This document shows positions 18,561-25,514 of a stretch of 64,000 nt of DNA, one piece after another (position 1 is the stretch's first letter; every line of letters starts with the position of its first letter). Below the pieces are notes generated by a model that was not told the DNA's origin, searched no databases, and saw only the letters and a list, made by a program, of their open reading frames with translations. Origin of the DNA: JACNKV01 sp964422145 (GTDB lineage Bacteria > Fidelibacterota > Marinisomatia > Marinisomatales > JACNKV01); the NCBI GenBank assembly GCA_964422145.1, contig CAYQZV010000009.1, positions 24,405 to 88,404 of the forward strand. The letters run 5' to 3'. A program made the translations under genes and the position numbers.

Positions 18561-19469
18561 ATGTATCAATCTCGTTTCTTCATCTTGATGCTAATTGCTC
18601 TTGGGATCGGTCTCTCCGGATGTGGTGAGAATAAGATATCTGACGATCCATCCGTTTCAGTGACAGCTGAACTAGATACGACATCTGCCACAATAGGGGA
18701 TATCATTTTATATTCAGTCACGGTAGAAAATCCCGGGGACTATATGATTAATTTTCCTGCGATATCCGATTCAGCAGATTTTGAAGTTAGAGAGAAGAGT
18801 GTTACTCAATCTGAATTAACACCATCGGTAGAATTTCAGATCGTTCCCTGGGATACGGGTATATTCACAATCCCGGAGTATTCAGTACTGTTCCTTCATT
18901 CGGACAGTTCCCTTGCTTTCAGCATGAGTACAAATGAACTGAAATTGATTGTGAATTCAGTATTAGATCAGGAAAATCCGGGTGAACTCCATCCGTTGAA
19001 AGAACCTGTCCCGGTTTCACCGCCGATTCCGTGGCGATTCATCTTTCTGATTTCAGCATTCCTAATTTTATTGATTTCCGCTATTTGGTTATGGAAGCAG
19101 CGGATTCCTCCGGTCATCATTCCGCCGCAAGTGTATGATCCGACCGTACCGCCGTCAGCGATCGCGCTAGAAAAACTGGCGTCTCTTGATACAAACGGAG
19201 ACAGTAAAACATTTTACGTCGGATTATCCTATGCACTTCGAGAGTTCGTGGAAAACAGTTTATACATCAAAGCACTGGAAATGACCACAAAAGAGCTGTC
19301 AGAATATCGCCAATGGATTCATCTGTCTGGTGATTTATTTGATTCTTGGATTGACATCTTGTCCCGTGCAGATATGGTAAAATATGCCAAAGGGGAAAGT
19401 CTCCCCAAGCAAAAACAGCTTGATTTGGACTGGGGCAAACAATTTGTTCAACAGGCTTTTGAAGAATAA
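18561..19469 (+). CDS. BatD-like membrane-anchored lipoprotein
   Basis: From ATG 18561 the protein has 302 residues. It shows a lipoprotein signal (FFILMLIALGIGLSGCGENK), a beta-rich extracytoplasmic domain, one TM helix (about 162-182, FIFLISAFLILLISAIWLW) and a cytosolic helical tail with GLSYALREFVENSLYIKALE. This plan resembles BatD-type partners in MoxR/Bat loci, though the protein is much shorter than BatD. GTG 18540 would add seven residues and overlap DUF58. I prefer the ATG, but no clear ribosome-binding site decides. The vWA genes batA and batB are absent here. Confidence 0.65.
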   Translation: MYQSRFFILMLIALGIGLSGCGENKISDDPSVSVTAELDTTSATIGDIILYSVTVENPGDYMINFPAISDSADFEVREKSVTQSELTPSVEFQIVPWDTGIFTIPEYSVLFLHSDSSLAFSMSTNELKLIVNSVLDQENPGELHPLKEPVPVSPPIPWRFIFLISAFLILLISAIWLWKQRIPPVIIPPQVYDPTVPPSAIALEKLASLDTNGDSKTFYVGLSYALREFVENSLYIKALEMTTKELSEYRQWIHLSGDLFDSWIDILSRADMVKYAKGESLPKQKQLDLDWGKQFVQQAFEE

Positions 19470-19542
19470 CCCTGTTTAATTTATCCCATTTTTACCTTTG
19501 AGTAACGGGCTTTAGAAAAAATAAAGTTGACTCATTCATAAA

Positions 19543-19573
19543 TTTGAACTCATCCTATCCTTTGCTAAATTTG
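19543..19573 (+). promoter_or_regulatory. Bacteroidota-type promoter of efp-accB-accC
   Basis: TTTG (19543-19546), 19 bp, then TAAATTTG (19566-19573) matches the -33 TTTG / -7 TAnnTTTG consensus of the Bacteroidota housekeeping sigma factor. It lies 23 bp before the efp ATG. Confidence 0.55.
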
Positions 19574-19596
19574 AAAGCTAAAAAAGAAGGAAAAAT

Positions 19597-20160
19597 ATGG
19601 CAACAACAGCAGATATACGAAATGGAGCTGTTATTCTCCACAAGAATAAACGAATGAAAGTCGTTGAGTTTCAGCATGTCAAACCCGGAAAGGGCGGGGC
19701 ATTTGTTCGAACGAAGCTGAAAGATATCCAAAGCGGGAAGATCATCGATGAAACCTTTAATGCAGGTGCCCGAATTGAATATGTCCGGGTCGAAGCAAAA
19801 TCAATGCAATATTTGTACAAGGATGATGATGTTTTCATTTTTATGGATAATGATACGTACGAACAGATTAATGTGATGGAATCCGTTGTTGGTGATTCAC
19901 AGAACTTTCTTATAGGTGGAATGAAAGCCGATCTTTTGTTTGACGGATCAGAAATCCTTGATGTTCGTATTGCTCCTCATGTCAACCTGGAAGTCACTGA
20001 GACCGAACCGGGACTGAAAGGGAACACAGCCACCGGTGCCACAAAACCCGCGACGGTTGAAACAGGATTCACACTGAACGTCCCGTTGTTTATAGAAATC
20101 GGAGATGTTTTAAGAATCGACACACGGACCGGAGCGTATATCGAACGGACAAAAATCTAA
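19597..20160 (+). CDS. efp: Translation elongation factor P
   Basis: EF-P relieves ribosomes stalled at polyproline stretches. The 187-residue length and three-domain beta architecture are standard. The modification loop reads VKPGKGGAFVRTKLKD, with Lys32 at the tip position that is modified in many bacteria. C-terminal signatures are GLKGNTATGATKPATVETG and PLFIEIGDVLRIDTRTGAYI. GAAGG (19586-19590) before ATG 19597 fits a ribosome-binding site. It begins the efp-accB-accC run. I saw no lysine-modifying epmA/B genes in the window. Confidence 0.95.
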   Translation: MATTADIRNGAVILHKNKRMKVVEFQHVKPGKGGAFVRTKLKDIQSGKIIDETFNAGARIEYVRVEAKSMQYLYKDDDVFIFMDNDTYEQINVMESVVGDSQNFLIGGMKADLLFDGSEILDVRIAPHVNLEVTETEPGLKGNTATGATKPATVETGFTLNVPLFIEIGDVLRIDTRTGAYIERTKI

Positions 20161-20173
20161 CTTTGGAGGTCCT

Positions 20174-20632
20174 ATGTGGCAAGATAAAGTCAAAGAAATT
20201 ATTTATCTCCTTGAAAACAGTGATGTAAACGAAATCGAAGTTCGGTTTTGGGGGCGGCATTTCCGTGTTGTCAAATCTTCTCCGGTTATCGTCGGAGAAA
20301 CAAAATCTACACCTGCTTCGACGGCTGTTCCGGCTACAGAATCGGTTCAACCTGCTGATGTTGTCAAAGAAGACGATGTTTCATCTCAATCAAGTGTAGA
20401 AGTACTGTCTCCGATGCCTGGGACATTTTATACATCACCGTCTCCTGATGCAGATGCCTTTATTAAAGAAGGCGATCAAGTGATAAAAGGAGATACGCTG
20501 TGTATCATAGAAGCCATGAAGATCATGAATGAAATAGAAGCTGAAACGAACGGGGTGATAAAAAAAATATTAATCAAGGACGGATCCCCCATTGAATATA
20601 ATCAGCTTCTCTTTCTTATTGACCCATCATAA
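20174..20632 (+). CDS. accB: Biotin carboxyl carrier protein of acetyl-CoA carboxylase
   Basis: The 152-residue protein carries biotin for the carboxylase that makes malonyl-CoA in fatty-acid synthesis. An N-terminal AccB segment (about 1-35) is joined by a Ala/Pro/Ser-rich linker (about 36-74) to the biotinyl domain (about 76-151). The biotinylated lysine is K116 in CIIEAMKIMNEIEAE, and SPMPGTFYTSPSPDADAF is the characteristic AccB 'thumb' region. GGAGG (20164-20168) precedes ATG 20174. It lies 13 bp after efp and 24 bp before accC. Confidence 0.96.
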   Translation: MWQDKVKEIIYLLENSDVNEIEVRFWGRHFRVVKSSPVIVGETKSTPASTAVPATESVQPADVVKEDDVSSQSSVEVLSPMPGTFYTSPSPDADAFIKEGDQVIKGDTLCIIEAMKIMNEIEAETNGVIKKILIKDGSPIEYNQLLFLIDPS

Positions 20633-20656
20633 TTATTTACCTGAAGACATAATTTC

Positions 20657-22015
20657 ATGTTTAAAAAAGTATTAATTGCAAACCGAGGAGAAATTGCACT
20701 CAGAATTATCCGTGCCTGCCATGAGTTAGGCATCAAAACAGTTGCGGTCTATTCTACCGCGGACGAATACTCTCTCCACGTCAAGTTTGCTGATGAAGCT
20801 GTCTGCATCGGACCTGGTCCAAGCAAAGACAGCTATTTGAATATCCCAAGGATTATAGCCGCAGGAGAGATTACGAATGCTGACGCGATTCATCCCGGAT
20901 ATGGATTTTTAGCCGAAAGTGCTGAATTTTCCCGAATCTGTACCGAAAATGATTTCGCCTTTATCGGTCCGTCACCGGAGATTATTGATGCAATGGGGAA
21001 TAAAGCCCAAGCCAAAGAAACGATGAAAAATGCCGGGGTTCCTGTGATTCCGGGGAGTGACGGAATTCTTTCCGGTTTTGAAGAAGCTCTTGCCCTAGCC
21101 GATAAAGCAGGATATCCTGTAATGTTAAAAGCGTCTGCGGGGGGCGGAGGTCGTGGAATGCGTTTGGTGAAAAGTCCGAATGAAATTGAATCAGCATATA
21201 AAACCGCAAGTACGGAAGCGCTGACCGCTTTCGGAAACGGGGATATGTATTTGGAGAAATTTGTTGAGAATCCGCGACATATCGAAGTACAAGTTTTAGC
21301 AGATGCATACGGTAATGCAACCCATTTAGGTGAACGTGAATGTTCCATCCAGCGACGGCATCAAAAACTGGTTGAAGAATCTCCATCGGCCGTTGTGGAT
21401 GAGGAATTACGCGCAAAGATGGGAAAAGCAGCCGTTGACGGTGCGAAAAGCTGCGGATATGTCGGTGTGGGGACTGTCGAATTTTTACTCGATAAAAACA
21501 AAGATTTCTATTTCATGGAAATGAACACACGGATCCAGGTAGAACATCCGATCACGGAAATGGTTTCGGGTGCGGATTTGATCAAACAACAAATTAGGAT
21601 GCATGCCGGAGAAAGATATCCCTTTTATATAGAAAATATGAAATTGCGGGGTCATTCAATTGAATGCCGAATTAATGCTGAGGACCCGGATAAGAACTTT
21701 ATGCCTTCTCCTCAAAAAATCACCAGTTTCCACATGCCCGGAGGTAAAGGCGTTCGAGTAGATACACATTCCTATGCAGGCTATCAAATCCCGACATATT
21801 ACGATTCAATGATTGGGAAATTGATCGTCCATGCCAGTACGCGTAAACGAGCTATAAATCGAATGCAGAGAGCGTTGGAAGAGTCTATCATTGAAGGACC
21901 AAAGACGACGATACCGTTCCATCAAGCGATCATGGTAGATGAAAAATTTATTTCCGGAGAATTTGATACCAGTTTCTTAGAAACATTTGATTACTCTTCC
22001 GAAAAAGATGAGTAA
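20657..22015 (+). CDS. accC: Acetyl-CoA carboxylase, biotin carboxylase subunit
   Basis: The 452-residue enzyme carboxylates biotin on AccB with ATP and bicarbonate. It begins MFKKVLIANRGEIALRIIRA. The ATP-grasp domain carries the glycine loop KASAGGGGRGMRLV, and the active-site segment is FYFMEMNTRIQVEHPITEMV. The C-terminal lobe shows the usual SIECRINAEDPDKNFMPSP. Length and domains are complete. It is adjacent to accB, as in most bacteria. Confidence 0.97.
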   Translation: MFKKVLIANRGEIALRIIRACHELGIKTVAVYSTADEYSLHVKFADEAVCIGPGPSKDSYLNIPRIIAAGEITNADAIHPGYGFLAESAEFSRICTENDFAFIGPSPEIIDAMGNKAQAKETMKNAGVPVIPGSDGILSGFEEALALADKAGYPVMLKASAGGGGRGMRLVKSPNEIESAYKTASTEALTAFGNGDMYLEKFVENPRHIEVQVLADAYGNATHLGERECSIQRRHQKLVEESPSAVVDEELRAKMGKAAVDGAKSCGYVGVGTVEFLLDKNKDFYFMEMNTRIQVEHPITEMVSGADLIKQQIRMHAGERYPFYIENMKLRGHSIECRINAEDPDKNFMPSPQKITSFHMPGGKGVRVDTHSYAGYQIPTYYDSMIGKLIVHASTRKRAINRMQRALEESIIEGPKTTIPFHQAIMVDEKFISGEFDTSFLETFDYSSEKDE

Positions 22016-22090
22016 TGATGCACACCATTTTCTCAATGAACTCGTACAATCCCTGTACAGAATTTTCACCATTTTAATAAGGATATGAAT

Positions 22091-22468
22091 ATGAATTGCC
22101 CGGATAACTTACTCTATACCTCTGACCACGAATGGATTAAAGTTGATGGCAATATTGCTACAATCGGTATTACCGATTTTGCTCAAGGCGAATTAGGCGA
22201 TATTATTTTTGTTGAATTCCCCGAGGTGGATGATCAATTTGATAAAGAAGATGTCCTCGGATCAATTGAAGCGGTTAAAACAGTCGCAGACTTTTTTGTT
22301 CCGCTTACCGGTAAAGTGGCAGAGATCAACTCCGCATTGGAAGACAACCCGGAATTAGTTAACCAAGATCCGTACGGTGATGGTTGGCTCATCAAATTAG
22401 ATATTGAAGACTCGGAAGAACTGTCAGACCTTTTGTCCCCTGAAGCTTATGGTGAATTGATTGTCTAA
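22091..22468 (+). CDS. gcvH: Glycine cleavage system H protein
   Basis: A 125-residue lipoyl carrier that shuttles the aminomethyl group between the P, T and L proteins. The lipoylated lysine is K63 in GSIEAVKTVADFFVP. Other landmarks are YTSDHEWIKVDGN at the N-terminus and NQDPYGDGWLIKL near the C-terminus. ATG 22091 is chosen because AAGGA (22079-22083) is properly spaced from it, whereas it nearly touches the alternative ATG at 22085. No gcvP or gcvT lies nearby. The 3' end overlaps the next gene by 8 bp. Confidence 0.95.
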   Translation: MNCPDNLLYTSDHEWIKVDGNIATIGITDFAQGELGDIIFVEFPEVDDQFDKEDVLGSIEAVKTVADFFVPLTGKVAEINSALEDNPELVNQDPYGDGWLIKLDIEDSEELSDLLSPEAYGELIV

Positions 22469-23240
22469 GCCTGTTCACAGCGCATTATCATCTGTTTATA
22501 CTCACCTCCAAACCATTGTTGAGGAGAAAGGGGCTGGGTATATTGTATTAATTGACCCGGATAAAAAGAACGATCATCGGATTGAATCACAAGTTGATGC
22601 AGTAAACGAATCCGGGGCGGATGTTATTTTTGTCGGCGGCAGTTTGATGATGGATGGTCAATTTCATGACAGGATTGCCACCATTAAACAAAGGTCAAAT
22701 GTGCCGGTTGTCTTTTTCCCGGGGAACTCCAATCAGTTAAACAAACATGTGGATGCGATTTTGTTTATGTCATTGGTCTCCGGTAGGAATCCTCAGTATT
22801 TGATTGGTGAACAAGTGATTGCCGCCCCCGTTGTAAAAGACCTTGGGATAGAAACGCTACCCACCGGATATATTTTGATCGACGGCGGAAAAACAACAAC
22901 CGTTGAATTTATGAGCGGTACAGTACCCATCCCGGCTGATCGGTCGGATGTATGTGTCGCCCACGCGTTGGCTGCACAATATCTTGGGATGTCACTCATT
23001 TATCTGGAAGCGGGAAGCGGTGCGCAAAATCCGATACCGACTGAATTGATTCAAGCGGTTTCCGGTCAAATTGATATTCCGATGATTGTTGGCGGCGGTA
23101 TTCGCACACCTGAAGATGCCCATGATCGTGTCAAAGCAGGTGCTTCTTTTATTGTCACCGGAACGATTACCGAAGAATCTGATGACAACCAATTGATGTG
23201 TCAATTTTCTCAAGCGATCCATTGGAAGGAGAATGCATGA
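22461..23240 (+). CDS. Geranylgeranylglyceryl/heptaprenylglyceryl phosphate synthase family protein
   Basis: The 259-residue TIM-barrel protein matches the PcrB/GGGPS family, which joins a prenyl diphosphate to sn-glycerol 1-phosphate to form an ether lipid. Visible signatures are VLIDPDKK (N-terminal strand), VIFVGGSLMM, VVFFPGNSNQLN, LPTGYILIDGGKTTTVEFMS, LIYLEAGSGAQNPIP and PMIVGGGIRTPEDA at the phosphate site. The FFPGNSNQ and YLEAGSGA blocks are family hallmarks. The start is TTG 22461, overlapping gcvH by 8 bp. No ATG fits. The 3' TGA overlaps gmhA. Which prenyl length it uses, and the source of glycerol 1-phosphate, are not visible. Confidence 0.85.
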   Translation: MSKPVHSALSSVYTHLQTIVEEKGAGYIVLIDPDKKNDHRIESQVDAVNESGADVIFVGGSLMMDGQFHDRIATIKQRSNVPVVFFPGNSNQLNKHVDAILFMSLVSGRNPQYLIGEQVIAAPVVKDLGIETLPTGYILIDGGKTTTVEFMSGTVPIPADRSDVCVAHALAAQYLGMSLIYLEAGSGAQNPIPTELIQAVSGQIDIPMIVGGGIRTPEDAHDRVKAGASFIVTGTITEESDDNQLMCQFSQAIHWKENA

Positions 23241-23815
23241 GTTTTACTTTGAACATTCATCAACAATTATCTGAATCATCAACGGTAAAAAATGAGATGA
23301 TTTCTACGTGTTCAGACGATATTGCACGTGCTGCTGATATTTGCATAGCCGCATTAAAAGACGGCAATAAAATTTTATTTTGTGGTAACGGCGGGTCTGC
23401 TGCAGATGCCCAGCATTTAGCCGCTGAACTGATGGGCGGTCTCCGAATTCATCAGCGTAAACCCATATCCGCTGTTGCGTTGACAACCGACTCCAGTTTC
23501 TTAACCGCGTGGACAAATGATGCGAATTATGATTCAATTTTCTCACGGCAAGTTGAAGGTTTGGGATGTGAGGGAGATGTGCTAATTGCCATATCCACAA
23601 GCGGGAAGTCTATGAATGTGATTGAAGCCGTAAAAACAGCAAAAAACTTGAACATGAAGGTCGTTGTGTTGATGGGTAACACCGACACAGAATTGATGAA
23701 ACTGGGTGATGCCGTTATTCAAATTCCATCAAGTGATACACAGAGAATCCAGGAAGGGCATATCACTGCCGGTCACATCCTTTGCGATATCATTGAGCAG
23801 GAATTACAGATTTAG
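23237..23815 (+). CDS. gmhA: Phosphoheptose isomerase (sedoheptulose 7-phosphate isomerase)
   Basis: A 192-residue SIS-domain enzyme that makes D-glycero-manno-heptose 7-phosphate, the first step of ADP-heptose synthesis for LPS core. Diagnostic segments are FCGNGGSAADAQHLAAELMG (about 49-68), SAVALTTDSSFLTAWTND, LIAISTSGKSMNVIEA and the metal/active-site stretch RIQEGHITAGHILCDIIEQ. ATG 23237 overlaps the preceding TGA and is preceded by GGAAGGA (23224-23230). An upstream in-frame start at 23198 would lie inside the synthase gene. DiaA, a related replication factor, is the alternative, but the HITAGH motif favours GmhA. Confidence 0.9.
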   Translation: MSFTLNIHQQLSESSTVKNEMISTCSDDIARAADICIAALKDGNKILFCGNGGSAADAQHLAAELMGGLRIHQRKPISAVALTTDSSFLTAWTNDANYDSIFSRQVEGLGCEGDVLIAISTSGKSMNVIEAVKTAKNLNMKVVVLMGNTDTELMKLGDAVIQIPSSDTQRIQEGHITAGHILCDIIEQELQI

Positions 23816-23832
23816 TTAAGTTTATCGAACCG

Positions 23833-24726
23833 ATGGAAACGTATCTCAAAGACTACTTTATGATGCTGCGTATCGAAAAAAATTTATCGCCCAATACGAT
23901 TCAATCTTACCGCAGGGATATCAACCGCTATATCACATTTTTATCAGAAGAAGAGTCGGTTGCTGACTTAAACGATATTCGGCAAAAACAGATTCGCGGT
24001 TTTTTCAGAAAATTAAAAGAAATACATTTATCACCTGCAAGCATTTCCCGCACTTTTTCGGCAGTGCGATCTTATCATACGTTTTTATCTGAAGAAAATT
24101 ATCTCAAACAAAATCCATCATTAATGCTGGATGCACCAAAACTTCCGCAGAAACTTCCTGAAGTATTGTCCGTTGAAGAAGTTGAGAATATATTATCAGC
24201 GGTAGATTGCACAACGGATCTCGGGAAACGTGATCACGCTGCATTGGAGATTCTCTACTCCTGCGGATTGAGAGTGAGTGAACTTTGCGAGCTGTCTTTA
24301 CAGGATCTTCTCATTGATTTTAATATGATACGCGTGATCGGTAAAGGGCGAAAAGAACGATTAGTCCCGTTTGGTCCGGTTGCCAATGACAGCCTGAATA
24401 TTTATCTGACTCATGTCCGTCCCGGTTTTGCCCGAAAAGGAAGCAATACCGGTAAAGTGTTTCTAAGCCGGAACGGAAATCCGTTGACTCGTGCAATGGT
24501 CAATATCGTTTTGAAAAAATGGGCTGAAACCGGCGGGATCAAGAAAAAAGTCAGTCCGCACACTTTCCGACACTCATTTGCGACGCATTTACTCGAAGGT
24601 GGAGCAGATTTGCGGAGCGTTCAGGAGATGTTAGGACATACCGATATTTCCACGACGCAGATTTATACTCATTTGGATCGTGAACATTTAAAAGAAGTAC
24701 ACCGTACTTTCCATCCGAGGGCTTAA
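23833..24726 (+). CDS. Tyrosine recombinase XerC/XerD family
   Basis: The 297-residue protein has an N-terminal SAM-like core-binding domain (about 1-85, YFMMLRIEKNLSPNTIQSYR) and a C-terminal catalytic domain. The catalytic set is complete: Arg in LYSCGLRVSELCEL, Lys in GKGRKERLVPFG, HTFRHSFATHL (HxxR), His in MLGHTDISTTQIY and the nucleophile Tyr in IYTHLD. Length and motifs fit XerD, the chromosome-dimer resolvase, rather than an integron integrase, because no extra patch is seen between the second Arg box and its neighbours. It sits 17 bp after gmhA and 1 bp before the M50 gene. Confidence 0.9.
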   Translation: METYLKDYFMMLRIEKNLSPNTIQSYRRDINRYITFLSEEESVADLNDIRQKQIRGFFRKLKEIHLSPASISRTFSAVRSYHTFLSEENYLKQNPSLMLDAPKLPQKLPEVLSVEEVENILSAVDCTTDLGKRDHAALEILYSCGLRVSELCELSLQDLLIDFNMIRVIGKGRKERLVPFGPVANDSLNIYLTHVRPGFARKGSNTGKVFLSRNGNPLTRAMVNIVLKKWAETGGIKKKVSPHTFRHSFATHLLEGGADLRSVQEMLGHTDISTTQIYTHLDREHLKEVHRTFHPRA

Positions 24727-24727
24727 G

Positions 24728-25363
24728 ATGTTATTCAGACTACCGTTCGACGTCCTGATTTTGCTGATCCCGACCTTGTTATTTGCATTGGTGTTTCATG
24801 AATTCTCTCATGCTTATATCGCGTACAGACTCGGAGATCGTACTGCTGCGTATCAAGGTCGTTTAACTCTGAATCCGATAGCACATTTAGATCCGTTTGG
24901 ATCTCTGATGATCTTGTTTGTCGGATTTGGCTGGGCAAAACCCGTCCCGGTTGATGCACGAAACTTATACAATCCTCGGCGGGATATCATGTACATCGCC
25001 TTTGCCGGACCTGCCTCTAATTTGCTCCTCGGACTCATAGGCGGACTTTTATTCCGATTCTTGGGAGAAGCCGGGTTACTTAATCAAGCAATGGGCACTA
25101 TGCTGTATCTGTTCATTCGGATCAACATTACATTGGCAGTATTTAATATGATCCCGTTACCGCCGCTGGACGGATCACAAATATTTTCAGGGATGATGAT
25201 GCGCAGGAACCCGCAGCTTGTCATGAATTTACAAATGTATGGTCCTAAAATATTATTCGGAGCAATTTTATTGGGTTACTTTTTTCAAATCCCGATTCTT
25301 TGGTGGATCATGGAACCGTTTGTCAATTTGTTCTTACTCCTGTTTGCAGGGATATCAGCATGA
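24728..25363 (+). CDS. Site-2 protease family (M50) membrane metalloprotease
   Basis: A 211-residue integral membrane protein with about five TM segments. The zinc site HEFSH in LVFHEFSHAYIAYRLGD (HExxH, about 24-28) lies in the first helix, and the third ligand region is FNMIPLPPLDGSQIFSGM (NxxPxxxxDG). This is the compact M50 group without PDZ domains, whose substrates are mostly unknown. Its TGA overlaps the next small gene by 4 bp. Confidence 0.9.
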   Translation: MLFRLPFDVLILLIPTLLFALVFHEFSHAYIAYRLGDRTAAYQGRLTLNPIAHLDPFGSLMILFVGFGWAKPVPVDARNLYNPRRDIMYIAFAGPASNLLLGLIGGLLFRFLGEAGLLNQAMGTMLYLFIRINITLAVFNMIPLPPLDGSQIFSGMMMRRNPQLVMNLQMYGPKILFGAILLGYFFQIPILWWIMEPFVNLFLLLFAGISA

Positions 25364-25494
25364 ATAGGGACATGAAATTTCGAAGATTATCTTCACATCC
25401 GAGAAAAACAAGATCAGCTATTTGGCTGACGATTATGGTTATTATCGTGATTTGGGCTATTTTCTATTTAAAGCAAATTGCGACAACAGGATAA
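25360..25494 (+). CDS. Small single-pass membrane protein (44 residues), function unknown
   Basis: Translation from ATG 25360, inside the ATGA overlap with the protease gene, gives a 44-residue peptide with a basic N-terminus (MNRDMKFRRLSSHPRKTRSA) and one hydrophobic helix (WLTIMVIIVIWAIFYL). A longer in-frame reading from 25300 lies within the protease gene and is rejected. The translational coupling and the clean basic-then-hydrophobic plan argue that it is expressed. I recognise no family. An accessory to the M50 protease is an inference from position. Confidence 0.5.
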   Translation: MNRDMKFRRLSSHPRKTRSAIWLTIMVIIVIWAIFYLKQIATTG

Positions 25495-25514
25495 AACATT
25501 ATTAAAGGAAAATT

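Noticed and set aside
23833..24726. Tyrosine recombinase as integron integrase serving the R2 array
   Set aside because: 35 kb away, embedded in a housekeeping run, XerD-like length and motifs, no integron-specific insert visible.
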